A model generated the notes under the pieces. The model had not been told where the DNA came from. It did no database searches and saw nothing but the letters and a program-made list of their open reading frames with translations. Below, in pieces: positions 20,244 to 29,194 of a stretch of DNA of 64,000 nucleotides; the stretch's first letter is position 1; every line of letters begins with the position of its first letter. Position numbers and translations under genes: made by a program. This DNA comes from Sporosarcina sp. FSL K6-2383 (GTDB taxonomy: Bacteria > Bacillota > Bacilli > Bacillales_A > Planococcaceae), in NCBI RefSeq assembly GCF_038618305.1, contig NZ_CP152017.1:1093501-1157500 (forward strand), written 5' to 3'.

Positions 20244-22511
20244 ATGTTAAAAAATAAAAAAATGAGGATCCTATTCAAATTCGGAATAGCAACAATAGCT
20301 ATTTCATTATTTGGCTTTGGCATCCTAACTGTTAAAGCAAATCCAATAGATCAAAGCTTTACAGACGTACATAATGAGTTCTGGGCAAAGGATGAAGTGA
20401 CACAACTTGTTGAATTGGGGATTATTAACGGTTATCCGGACAAGCAGTTCAGACCTAGTTTGGAAGTGTCACGGGCCCAGGCAGCCAATTTAATGACTAA
20501 TGCACTGACGTTACCGTTTACATCATATAAGCCCGTTTTTAAAGATGTGAGTGCGAAATCATCCCATGCAAAAGGTGCAATTGCGACCTATGAAGCAGGT
20601 ATTTTCCTTGGAAAAGAAGATGGGACGTTCGGAGTCGGGGATTCATTGACACGGGAACAGATGGCGACGGTCATTGTTCGTGCTTTCGACTTGGAAGATA
20701 CAGGGGAAGATATTCATTTTAAAGATGAGGTCCGTATTAGCGATTCACATAAGTTTGGTGTGAAGGTGCTGGCGCAGCATGGGATTACAACAGGGAAAGA
20801 AGATGGGACATTCGATCCGAAAACGCCTGTCAATCGCGCGACATACGTTGTGTTTCTCCATCGGGCAATGACGCAAAATAAACTGATTGAAGAGCTACCT
20901 CCAACCGTATTTAACGAGTCTCAGCTCTATGGAAGCTACGAGCCGATTCGTTATGAACAACAATTTGTAGAAGTACCAGTATCATCTAGTCATAAAACGT
21001 ATTTACGATCAAACGACACTTTACAATTTGCAGGGGAGAAGATTATTCAGCATCCCCATGCAAAGGATATTGCCTATACATATAGGGTTGCTGGTAAATC
21101 ACCTGCGACGGTAACTTTAACGAAAAGGGAATTACCGAATGGGGATTACTTTTTATTCACAGAGCTGCGAAATCCACAACGGATGCCTCTCACAATTGAT
21201 GTTGTCCAGACAGAAGTGGGTCTGGCAAAAGCTGTTCTTCATGAATTTAGTCGGTTCCCCATTAAAAGAGTTGTGGATGAAACATTTGGTCTAGACATTA
21301 CAACGTATCCGACAGGGGTTTTTGAGAAAATTGATGTTGACGGTAAAGTGACTCAAGATATGATTGGGAAGTCATACCGTTCAACGGAGTTATATCAGAA
21401 GTATCCGACGGGTGCGGAAAGTCATACAAGAGAATTGCATCAAGAAAACGAAGCCTTTAGTGGTGTTCAGCTAGGGGAAACACAGCTGTCGATTTACAGA
21501 TTGCATTCAAGAGGCTTTGATGTAGTCGATCAATGGCTGTTAGCATCCAAGGAGCGATTGTTTGAAGATCGCAAGCAGATGGATGCGTGGATGTTAGAAT
21601 CAGCAATAAATTATAAAAAACGTAATAAATGGTATACGGCACAAGGTCCATATAATAAAATGGCAATCACTGTTGAGCCGATTCCTAAGTCAGGAAAAGG
21701 CTATGGGCGTAACCTATTACTTGTGAAAGAGGATAGAGTTATGGCACTTTATTCGGCAACGAACCAACGGTATTATGAAAGCCTGTTATATAATTCGTTT
21801 GCCAATCTAGATATTTTTAGAGGTGGCGCAACCTATTGGGAAACTGAAGTAACGAGTACGTACTTGAAGAGCTTGTATGGTATAACAGCTCCGTTTGTCG
21901 ATACTAGGTTTAACGAGCAGATTGCTTTGTTTATGTATAATAGTGGGAAAGCATTCAATCATACTGATTATAGCGTTGGGTTGAAAAACTATGCTGATTT
22001 ACTTGTGTCACAGAAGAAAAAAGGTAATGTCATCGTAGTGGATAATGCGTCCTATTATATTTCAGATTATTTCCCATTGGCGCAAAAGGTGAAGACACAT
22101 ACATCCATGAACCATTTACTGGGTGGAATGAACATTCTTCTAAAGGCATACCAAGAATTCAATGATCCGGCGTACTTAAATACGGCGATTAGCATCCAGA
22201 CAGCGGTGGAAAAGGATAAGGCGAAGTGGATACGTCCAGATGGGGATATTTGGTATAAGATTTCACCTGAATATGAATTCATCGGTCGCGATTATGTCCA
22301 CTTGACGTTAGAGGATTTGATTAATTCTTACGAGCTATGGTCTGAGATTGATCCCACGAGATTGCCGATTTTTGAAGAAATGATTCGTTCAAAAGCCGGC
22401 TATTTGAATCAAAATGGCTTAGGCTACACGACGAAAATCAAAAATGGCCTTGAGCGCATAAATCTGCCGGAGTTACTTCCAGCGGGTTCTGAACATACTG
22501 ATGCCCTATAA
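20244..22511 (+). CDS. SLH-domain surface protein with a large C-terminal domain of uncertain function
   Basis: 755 residues. The N-terminus has a basic start and one hydrophobic stretch (about 8-31), probably a signal peptide. Three SLH repeats follow (about 39-82, 99-146, 159-206). Residues 220-755 are not a domain I can name with confidence. The last third (FNEQIALFMYNSG, GGMNILLKAYQEF, WIRPDGDIWYKISPEYEFIGRDYVHLTLEDLINSYELW) looks like an alpha/alpha-toroid and faintly recalls the C-terminal domain of glucuronyl C5-epimerases, which would mean action on a polysaccharide. The RBS is AAGGAGGAA. It is probably transcribed alone and ends at the terminator at 22518. Confidence 0.75.
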   Translation: MLKNKKMRILFKFGIATIAISLFGFGILTVKANPIDQSFTDVHNEFWAKDEVTQLVELGIINGYPDKQFRPSLEVSRAQAANLMTNALTLPFTSYKPVFKDVSAKSSHAKGAIATYEAGIFLGKEDGTFGVGDSLTREQMATVIVRAFDLEDTGEDIHFKDEVRISDSHKFGVKVLAQHGITTGKEDGTFDPKTPVNRATYVVFLHRAMTQNKLIEELPPTVFNESQLYGSYEPIRYEQQFVEVPVSSSHKTYLRSNDTLQFAGEKIIQHPHAKDIAYTYRVAGKSPATVTLTKRELPNGDYFLFTELRNPQRMPLTIDVVQTEVGLAKAVLHEFSRFPIKRVVDETFGLDITTYPTGVFEKIDVDGKVTQDMIGKSYRSTELYQKYPTGAESHTRELHQENEAFSGVQLGETQLSIYRLHSRGFDVVDQWLLASKERLFEDRKQMDAWMLESAINYKKRNKWYTAQGPYNKMAITVEPIPKSGKGYGRNLLLVKEDRVMALYSATNQRYYESLLYNSFANLDIFRGGATYWETEVTSTYLKSLYGITAPFVDTRFNEQIALFMYNSGKAFNHTDYSVGLKNYADLLVSQKKKGNVIVVDNASYYISDYFPLAQKVKTHTSMNHLLGGMNILLKAYQEFNDPAYLNTAISIQTAVEKDKAKWIRPDGDIWYKISPEYEFIGRDYVHLTLEDLINSYELWSEIDPTRLPIFEEMIRSKAGYLNQNGLGYTTKIKNGLERINLPELLPAGSEHTDAL

Positions 22512-22517
22512 AACAGT

Positions 22518-22551
22518 AGCACCCCTCACATTGTGTGGGGTGCTTTTTTTT
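22518..22551 (+). terminator. Rho-independent terminator after the SLH protein
   Basis: AGCACCCC(T)CACA pairs with TGTG(T)GGGGTGCT, followed by eight T. Array C begins immediately afterwards. Confidence 0.9.
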
Positions 22552-22557
22552 GATGTG

Positions 22558-22793
22558 AACGTTGCATAGTTAAGTGTAAACGTTGTTAAGTATTGCGCGA
22601 ACGTTGTTTAGTTAGGTGTAAACGTTGTGAAGTATTGCGCGAACGTTGTTTAGTCAGATGGAAACGTTGTTAAGTTAGCAGGAAACGTTGCTAAGTGGTG
22701 TGAACGTTGCGTAGTTAGGCAAAAAGGTTGTGAAGTATCGTGAAAATGTTGTTTAGTTAGACGAAAGCATCGCATATTTTCGCGAAAGCATTG
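22558..22793 (+). repeat. Intergenic short tandem array C (twelve units, core AACGTTG)
   Basis: Units start at 22558, 22579, 22600, 22621, 22642, 22663, 22684, 22703, 22724, 22745, 22766 and 22787. All steps are 21 except one of 19 (22684 to 22703). The first eight have AACGTTG; the last four are degenerate (AAGGTTG, AATGTTG, AGCATCG, AGCATTG). The second half of each unit is often TTAGTTAG or GAAGTATT. It lies between the terminators of two convergent genes. Confidence 0.9.
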
Positions 22794-22803
22794 TCAAGTC
22801 AAA

Positions 22804-22846
22804 TAAAAAAACCCATCCACAACTCAGCAGTCGAGAGTGGATGGGG
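22804..22846 (-). terminator. Rho-independent terminator of the glucosaminidase gene (minus strand)
   Basis: ACCCATCCAC and GTGGATGGGG pair. On the minus strand a run of seven T follows the stem. Confidence 0.85.
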
Positions 22847-22856
22847 TCACTAAAAT

Positions 22857-24845
22857 TTATTGAGTCGTTACGCGTTCGACGAGGTCTGAGCGAATCCAGC
22901 CATAGTCTGATGGTGGATTAGCGTCTGATAGCACTTTGTACCACAGTGCACCATCGCTGCCGATTGTTTCTTCGACAATTACTAAAGGATAGCCAAATGC
23001 GGCATTATAACCAGGATCCTTCTGCTTATACGAAAATAGTTTTGTACTTAAAGGATCTGGACTTGTCCTTACATTGACACCGACAGGACCCTTGTAAATA
23101 ATGCGTCCAAGATCGGCTTGTTTGTAATCGCGTTGACCAAGATATGAATCGATTCGCCACATGTGTCCGGCAACTTTCGCACCCCAGTTTGGATCAGACG
23201 CATATTTCACATTGAAGCCTACAGCTTTATTACCCGGAGCGGCTCCGTTAGAATGGCCGCCGAGTGGATTGGCGTAATTAAGATTGATATAGCGTGTGAT
23301 GAATGCATCAATACTATTGATGGGATGCAAATAGGTAGCTCCTAATTCTGGAGAAGAATCAAATACTTGGATACCAAAAATATTATTTTTCGTTTGGGCA
23401 TTGCCACTCATTCCGTAATCACTTTCATGGATGGCTGTCGCGAGAATGAACATCGCATTGACACGATGTGTTTCTTCAATTGTCTTCAAATAATCACCAA
23501 GGCCGATGAGTTTTGACTGAGTAGTCGCACCTTGATAACGAGCAATTCCTGTATTTTCACGGTCCTTCAGTATTTCATTAATATATCGATTAAGCTCTTC
23601 GCTACTATAGGAAGTAGGTTGGCGAACAGATTGAAATTGGAAATATGAATAGTGGGTTATTGTATTTTTCGTACCCATTTCATTAAAATGGACACCATCA
23701 AAGCTTGTATATTTTTTACCAACCCGCATAGTTGAAGGAGCTAATCCGATGTAATAAACCCCACGAACTTTTGCCAATTGATTATACGTATTATGATATA
23801 ATAAACCATCTTGGCCGACTTCATAAAAGTCATAACCTTGGACAAGCTCTGTTGGAACAAGCTCAACTTCGTTAGTTCTTGCATAGAAAGTAGCGCCTGC
23901 TAATTCTACAATGACATAATCGGGGCCACTGCCGATATATTTCATCTCACGCCCTTTTTGAATGTATGTCACTTCAGTGCGAAGGGCGGAGTCTAGATAA
24001 AGGGAAGTCACTTGTTTAGGATTTTCTGCGCCAAATGCACGCCCGCTCTTCATCTTTACCACTTTGTTGTTTTTAACAATGGCCTGAATAGTGGAAGATG
24101 AATTGTATACAGCTAATGCATCTTCATAAGTTTGGTATTGTGCAGGTGTAGGATTCAATTCGCCATTTGAAATACCACTGACCTGATAGACTTCTGGGAT
24201 GACGCCTGGTGTACTTGGAGCAGTAGGTTTTAGTGAATCTGCTGCCGCAAACATTCTGAACAAAAATGCGGAAGCATGTGCGATTGTTGCGTTATCCTTT
24301 GGTTTAAAATAGACACCATCTTTACGGTGATCCCCTCGGATAATATTCAAATTGACGGAGGCGTTAACGGCATCGACAAAGTTAGCTGAAATTTTATTGG
24401 AATCCTTGAATGTGAATGTTGATTGTTGAACGGGCAACTTTAAATAACGGAAAGCCTTGTACATCATTCCTGCCATATGTTGTCTTGTGATTTTATCATT
24501 GGCTTTGAATGTTCCATCAGGGTAGCCCGATAGAATACCGGCGCCAGCAGCGTTTTGGATTTCAGTTGTTATGCTTGAGTTGGCTTTCAAGTCTTTAAAT
24601 GTGTACTTGGTAGAAGCCGGTAAATCGAGTGCGCGGGCTATATAGGAAGCAAATTCTCCACGCGTAACTGCCTTGTTTGGGTTGTAATTCATCTTGGCAT
24701 CTGCCCGGATAACATTTTTGGCAATCCAATAATTCATTTCCATTTCCATTTGATGTCCGTCAATATCACTAGCGAACACTTTTGTTTGGAAGAGTGGCGC
24801 AAACAAAAGCAATGTGACTAACGTAAAAGTGACTATTTTTTTCAA
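22857..24845 (-). CDS. SLH-anchored endo-beta-N-acetylglucosaminidase (GH73) with SH3 domain
   Basis: 662 residues: signal peptide (1-25), three SLH repeats (about 30-200), a linker/unknown region (about 215-420), a GH73 LytD/LytG-type glucosaminidase domain (about 430-580) and a C-terminal SH3-type wall-binding domain (about 590-660). The catalytic Glu is probably in AIHESDYGMSG; NNIFGIQ and the aromatic patches around INLNYANP are typical of the family. It would cleave the glycan strands of peptidoglycan while held by SLH repeats to the secondary wall polymer, for growth or separation. The RBS on the minus strand is AGGGAGGAT. Confidence 0.87.
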   Translation of the reverse strand: MKKIVTFTLVTLLLFAPLFQTKVFASDIDGHQMEMEMNYWIAKNVIRADAKMNYNPNKAVTRGEFASYIARALDLPASTKYTFKDLKANSSITTEIQNAAGAGILSGYPDGTFKANDKITRQHMAGMMYKAFRYLKLPVQQSTFTFKDSNKISANFVDAVNASVNLNIIRGDHRKDGVYFKPKDNATIAHASAFLFRMFAAADSLKPTAPSTPGVIPEVYQVSGISNGELNPTPAQYQTYEDALAVYNSSSTIQAIVKNNKVVKMKSGRAFGAENPKQVTSLYLDSALRTEVTYIQKGREMKYIGSGPDYVIVELAGATFYARTNEVELVPTELVQGYDFYEVGQDGLLYHNTYNQLAKVRGVYYIGLAPSTMRVGKKYTSFDGVHFNEMGTKNTITHYSYFQFQSVRQPTSYSSEELNRYINEILKDRENTGIARYQGATTQSKLIGLGDYLKTIEETHRVNAMFILATAIHESDYGMSGNAQTKNNIFGIQVFDSSPELGATYLHPINSIDAFITRYINLNYANPLGGHSNGAAPGNKAVGFNVKYASDPNWGAKVAGHMWRIDSYLGQRDYKQADLGRIIYKGPVGVNVRTSPDPLSTKLFSYKQKDPGYNAAFGYPLVIVEETIGSDGALWYKVLSDANPPSDYGWIRSDLVERVTTQ

Positions 24846-24985
24846 TTATAATCCTCCCTACTCATTATTCTTCTATATTAGCAGAATTTCATGAGAATGA
24901 TAGGAGTTGAAGTTACTTGTAATGAAAATGAAACTAAAGGATATGCCACGACGTCATATAAAATGTTATAATATGAAGGACTTTG

Positions 24986-25092
24986 TTTAACTTGATTCAG
25001 CAGAAGTCCCCCACTTCCATAAGTGGGGGGATGAATGCCAGAAAAGTATTTCAATCAGAGGGAGTTCAAACTCCCTGCTGATTCAAGTTAAA
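24986..25092. repeat. 107-bp inverted-repeat element with two internal hairpins (MITE-like)
   Basis: The ends form an 18-bp inverted repeat with one mismatch (TTTAACTTGATTCAGCAG at 24986-25003 against 25075-25092). Inside are a perfect 9-bp hairpin CCCCCACTT/AAGTGGGGG (25008-25029) and a second hairpin GGGAGTT/AACTCCC (25060-25075). The C-rich hairpin recalls the end structures of IS200/IS605-type elements, so it may be a non-autonomous relic. No transposase gene is present. Confidence 0.6.
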
Positions 25093-25181
25093 GCCTCCGG
25101 CGGATGTCACAGATTTTGAAGGGAGTGAATTGAGCAAGCTCAATTCAAAATCTGGACGCAATCACGCCGAGGCGCGATTGA
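25093..25181. repeat. GC-rich hairpin element, probable dispersed intergenic repeat
   Basis: Starting GCCTCCGGCGGATGTCACAG, this stretch contains CAGATTTTGAA/TTCAAAATCTG (25110-25154), an inner GAATTGAGC/GCTCAATTC (25127-25146) that competes with it for three bases, and AATCACGCC/GGCGCGATT (25160-25179). It looks like a dispersed structured repeat; genome-wide copy number is not visible here. Confidence 0.5.
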
Positions 25182-25241
25182 TAAAATTACTAGCTAACAT
25201 CTATTATCGTGCGAGCAGTCGTAGAAAGGGTAAATTCGTTG

Positions 25242-26705
25242 ATGACAATATTAAAAGAGAAATTAAAAGAAAAAGATACATTGTATTTCGTGGTGGCACT
25301 GGCTGTCACCGTGATAGCTTTACTCCTTCCTACATCCATTGCGCTTATTGTAAGTTCGGTATTTTTTGTGCTCTTTGCCTTTTTGAGACCACAGCAGAGC
25401 TTGCTGTTCCTAGTTGTGTATGTCAGTATTCGTCCGCTTCTTGTGGAAGTGAATTCGGGACTTAAGCTCATTGGGGATCTAATCACACTCGTTGCTTTTG
25501 CAAAATTAGTGTTATCGAGTGGGCGAGACTGGAAATCATTGTTTACATTTAAGTGGTTTGAGTGGGCATTTTTTGCCTTCTTACTATTTGGTTCTATTAT
25601 CGGGCTCACACATGGCGTGTTGCCTTCTTCTATTATTTTCCAAATCAGAACATTTGTTATTATGTACTTGCTCTATTATATTGTGTCAAGGATGTTTTTA
25701 TCAGAGGGCTGGGTCAAGCAACTGGCATGGATTACGGTTTGGACAAGTTTGATTGTGTCCATTCATGGACTCATTGAAAAGCTATCTATGAGAACGCTAT
25801 TGTTGCCTGATGTTTGGAAATATAAGACGTTATCTGCCACGAACTTTGTACGAATATATGGATTACCGGGTAATCCGAACTCACTAGGCTTGCTGTTGTT
25901 CTTCGGAATAATTGCCATCTTGTATCTTCAATATATCTATAAATCGGAGAAATACAAATGGTTTTTGATGATTAATTTAGTGTTATTCCTTGGTACGTTT
26001 ATTATGACTTATTCACGCGGGACATGGATTTCAGCTGCGGTATTCGGAGCAGTTTTTATCTTTTCGACAAAGAACTGGAAGGTGTTAAAACGTCTCGCAT
26101 TGGCGGGCGTTGCTGCACTTGTATTGGTCTATTATCCAGTGAACCTTGGCGTCCAGCTTTTTGCAAAACTAGGGCTAGAAGCGCCACCAACTGGACCAGG
26201 CAGTATTGGGGAACGTTTTAATGAAACATTTGATGAGAAAAACTTAGCGCTGATGTCTGAAAGTGGTCGCTTTTTCTATATCGAGAAAGGATTTGAAGTA
26301 TTTAAGGATAATCCAGTAACAGGTACTGGATTTGGTTCGTTTGGAGGATCTGCTACACTGTCCTACGGATCACCTATTTATAAGTACTACGGAATTCGTT
26401 CGGATATTTACGGAGGAAAGTATTTTTACTCAGATAATCAGTATATTCAAGTCATTGCTGAAACTGGAGCGATTGGTGTAGCCTTATTCGCTGCATTTCT
26501 TCTCACTATGCTTGGAATGTTCTGGAAAGAACGCAAGACTACTTTTGGTAAATTCATGATTGCCTTTTGGCTTGCAACAGGATTCTCTGGTTTCTACTAT
26601 AATATTTGGGAACTGAAATTGTATACGATGTTCTTTTTCCTGATATTCGGTGTATTTGCCTCGCAGACGAACCAATATGTTAAGTTGAAAATAAAAGATT
26701 TGTGA
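25242..26705 (+). CDS. O-antigen ligase / Wzy-polymerase family membrane protein
   Basis: 487 residues from the ATG at 25242, preceded by AAAGGG. An in-frame GTG at 25209 lacks a good RBS. About eleven hydrophobic segments are visible, with a large external loop (about 315-420) containing NPVTGTGFGSFGG, the typical motif of the Wzy_C/WaaL superfamily that joins or polymerises lipid-linked glycans. In Gram-positives such proteins are often linked to exopolysaccharide, wall polymer or glycoprotein assembly. The neighbours (SLH enzymes, CsaB) favour a surface-polymer role. The exact substrate cannot be told. Confidence 0.75.
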   Translation: MTILKEKLKEKDTLYFVVALAVTVIALLLPTSIALIVSSVFFVLFAFLRPQQSLLFLVVYVSIRPLLVEVNSGLKLIGDLITLVAFAKLVLSSGRDWKSLFTFKWFEWAFFAFLLFGSIIGLTHGVLPSSIIFQIRTFVIMYLLYYIVSRMFLSEGWVKQLAWITVWTSLIVSIHGLIEKLSMRTLLLPDVWKYKTLSATNFVRIYGLPGNPNSLGLLLFFGIIAILYLQYIYKSEKYKWFLMINLVLFLGTFIMTYSRGTWISAAVFGAVFIFSTKNWKVLKRLALAGVAALVLVYYPVNLGVQLFAKLGLEAPPTGPGSIGERFNETFDEKNLALMSESGRFFYIEKGFEVFKDNPVTGTGFGSFGGSATLSYGSPIYKYYGIRSDIYGGKYFYSDNQYIQVIAETGAIGVALFAAFLLTMLGMFWKERKTTFGKFMIAFWLATGFSGFYYNIWELKLYTMFFFLIFGVFASQTNQYVKLKIKDL

Positions 26706-26711
26706 ACGGAG

Positions 26712-26750
26712 CCGTTCTGAGGAATAAGACTTTCCTCTGAACGGTTTTTT
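26712..26750 (+). terminator. Rho-independent terminator after the ligase-like gene
   Basis: CCGTTC(T)GAGGA pairs with TCCTC(T)GAACGG, followed by six T. Confidence 0.9.
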
Positions 26751-26825
26751 CCTTCTTATAGATTATGGTAATCTGTCGAATCCTCTGGTAAGCTGTATAT
26801 TCATAGGAAGGGAGAGTGGCGCTTT

Positions 26826-29099
26826 ATCACTAGTAAAGTAGCTTCAATTAAACGTTTTAGTAAACAACTTGCAATAACAGCGGTGGCAGCCTCGTTGATC
26901 TGGACTGCACCTGGAAATACATTCGCAAAAGAGACTCCGGTGAAAAGTTATCCAGTATCATCGGGCGTGACATACTCACAATATGCCAATTCGACAACTA
27001 ATTACATAAACCATCTTTCGGTTAACTTAGGAGATCCTTATACAAAATTAGCAGTTGGTTTACCGGCACCTATTACAAAAACATCGACAACAACTGCCCA
27101 AGCCAATCGAGATTCAAGAGATGGTAATCGAGTGGTAGGTGCAGTGAATGCTTCATTTTTTGATATGAAAAGCGGCTTGCCTATGTATTTGATTTCACAA
27201 GGGAATAACATTGTAAACGGAGGCGTTATTTCCAAGTCATCTAGCTATTATGTTAGCCAGCCGATTGCCTTTGGTGTGACGAAAGATGGACTCGCTGAAA
27301 TTGATACATATAAATTAGGTATACATGTCGGCTACAAAGGTCAAAATTATCAAATTACGGGATTGAATCGTGAGCGCCAGAACGATGAAACGATTATTTT
27401 TACTCCGCAATACAATAGTAAAAATACTAATTCCAATGAATTCGGGATTGAAGTTGTCATTGATACAGGTCAGCCCATTACGAATACACAGTACGGCCAA
27501 CAACTGACTGGGAAAGTAGTTAAAGTACGAGACTACGGATCAAAAGAGAAATTAGAAATCCCATCAACAGGGTTTGTCCTATCTGTCCATGGTGCGAAAG
27601 GGTTAGAACGCTTTAAGGGCATGAATGTTGGGGATGATGTCTCACTTTCTTTATCCATCGATGATAAATGGATGGATTCTCAATTTATGTTGGCGAGCGG
27701 CCCGATGTTAGTAAAAGATGGCCAGCGGAATATTACGATGAACACGTCCAATTGGCGAGCAAGTACACCAACAGCGCGTACAGCCATTGCGATTAGTAAA
27801 GATAAGAAGCAAGTGCATTTAGTTACTGTAGACAATGTCAAAGGCTATAGTAAAGGAATGACATTGACGCAGTTTGCTAATTATTTGGTGGCACAAGGCT
27901 ATGACCGTGCTATCAATTTTGACGGTGGTGGTTCAACTGCTATGGGCATAAGAAATTATGGTAGCAATACTGTGGTATTGGCAAACCGTACTACAGCAGC
28001 AGAACGAAGGGTGTCTTCTATTATTGAAGCAATCAGTACAGCACCAGTTAGTGATCCAGCACATTTGAATGTATCGCGTAACCAGGTAGGTACGATGTTG
28101 ACTGGTGCCACAACTTCTTTAACTGTCAATTATGTGCTCGATACGCACTATAATCCTTTAACAGTAGACACCAGCCAACTAGTAATTACTTCGGAGAAAG
28201 GTAATCTATCTGCTACTGGATTATCCTATAGTGCACTGAATGCGGGTGAGGATCGCGTGACTGTGCAATACGGAAATGCGAAACAATCCTTCCCAGTGAC
28301 AATCGTTAACGAACCAGCGAAGTTGACGATTTCACCGTCTACAACAAAGGTGAAGCCTGGATCTTCAGTCGCATTTAAAGCGAATGCAACGGATGCACAA
28401 GGGAAACCAATTATTTACTCACCAGAACAAGCGAAGTGGAGTGTCACAGGTGATATTGGTACAATCACACAGTCTGGTAGCTTCCAAGCAGTCAATAAAG
28501 CTGGGCAAGGAACGGTGACAGTGACAATAGGAACAAAAACAGCTAGTATTCCTATCTCGTTAACGGATGGAACACCTGCGTTTACAGATATTCCCGCGAA
28601 TTATGCCTATTATACAGAGATTAGTTATTTGAAGGATCTCGGCTATATTCGAGGAGATTTGGATGGTAAATTCAATCCAGGCAACACGTTGTCCCGTGAA
28701 CATGCGGCAGTCATTTTGAGTCGAGTATTTAATCTGAATACAGTAGCAACAAGCGAACAGAAGTTTACAGATGTTCCGGCAACGCATCGCTATGTCAATG
28801 AAATCAATGCGATTGCAAATGCTAATTTAGTAGGCGGTAAAGGGGACGGAACATTCGATCCAGCCGGCGAATTGACACGTGCGCAAATGGCAGCAATTCT
28901 TGTCAAAGCGTATAATCTATCAGGTGAATCTGCGAAGAAATTTAAGGATGTCCCAGCAGGTCATTGGGCGTATAAGCAAGTTCATATTTTAGCGAATTAC
29001 GGTATTACGACAGGTAACGAAAAGGGTAATTTCGAACCGAATAAGCCTGTCAATCGCGCACAATTTAGTGCATTCTTGTATCGTAGTATTAATCAGTAA
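26826..29099 (+). CDS. SLH-anchored phosphodiester glycosidase (NAGPA/DUF2233 family), probable ATC start
   Basis: About 757 residues if it starts at the ATC at 26826; the first standard start in frame is the GTG at 26883 (738 residues). The longer form gives a complete signal peptide with a basic region (KRFSKQLAI) before the hydrophobic core; the GTG form loses all basic residues. The catalytic domain (about 70-400) has VVGAVNASFFD, MLASGPMLVKDG, ARTAIAIS and the glycine-rich NFDGGGSTAM of the NAGPA family, which removes terminal sugars joined through phosphodiesters. Bacterial Ig-like segments (about 415-580) and three SLH repeats (about 585-757) follow. Its substrate may be a wall or teichoic-type polymer; that is inference. 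Confidence 0.82.
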   Translation: MTSKVASIKRFSKQLAITAVAASLIWTAPGNTFAKETPVKSYPVSSGVTYSQYANSTTNYINHLSVNLGDPYTKLAVGLPAPITKTSTTTAQANRDSRDGNRVVGAVNASFFDMKSGLPMYLISQGNNIVNGGVISKSSSYYVSQPIAFGVTKDGLAEIDTYKLGIHVGYKGQNYQITGLNRERQNDETIIFTPQYNSKNTNSNEFGIEVVIDTGQPITNTQYGQQLTGKVVKVRDYGSKEKLEIPSTGFVLSVHGAKGLERFKGMNVGDDVSLSLSIDDKWMDSQFMLASGPMLVKDGQRNITMNTSNWRASTPTARTAIAISKDKKQVHLVTVDNVKGYSKGMTLTQFANYLVAQGYDRAINFDGGGSTAMGIRNYGSNTVVLANRTTAAERRVSSIIEAISTAPVSDPAHLNVSRNQVGTMLTGATTSLTVNYVLDTHYNPLTVDTSQLVITSEKGNLSATGLSYSALNAGEDRVTVQYGNAKQSFPVTIVNEPAKLTISPSTTKVKPGSSVAFKANATDAQGKPIIYSPEQAKWSVTGDIGTITQSGSFQAVNKAGQGTVTVTIGTKTASIPISLTDGTPAFTDIPANYAYYTEISYLKDLGYIRGDLDGKFNPGNTLSREHAAVILSRVFNLNTVATSEQKFTDVPATHRYVNEINAIANANLVGGKGDGTFDPAGELTRAQMAAILVKAYNLSGESAKKFKDVPAGHWAYKQVHILANYGITTGNEKGNFEPNKPVNRAQFSAFLYRSINQ

Positions 29100-29103
29100 T
29101 ATA

Positions 29104-29136
29104 GATGGAACCCTTCATTCGTGAGGGTTCCATTTT
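29104..29136 (+). terminator. Rho-independent terminator after the phosphodiester glycosidase gene
   Basis: ATGGAACCCT and AGGGTTCCAT form a perfect 10-bp stem with a 9-base loop; TTTT overlaps the end. A TATAAT at 29158-29163, just downstream, could serve the next gene, though its -35 is poor. Confidence 0.8.
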
Positions 29137-29194
29137 CATGTGGATGCACTGGTATGATATAATGGGAACATCATGCAGTAAAGGAAGTTGGCCA

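Larger units (their letters stand above)
24846..25241 (+). other. Intergenic region with a candidate promoter and two structured repeat elements
   Basis: An extended -10 TGTTATAAT lies at 24964-24972 facing the O-antigen-ligase-like gene, without a good -35. The predicted 5' leader then contains the two hairpin-rich elements annotated separately at 24986-25092 and 25093-25181. No small gene is evident. Confidence 0.5.
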
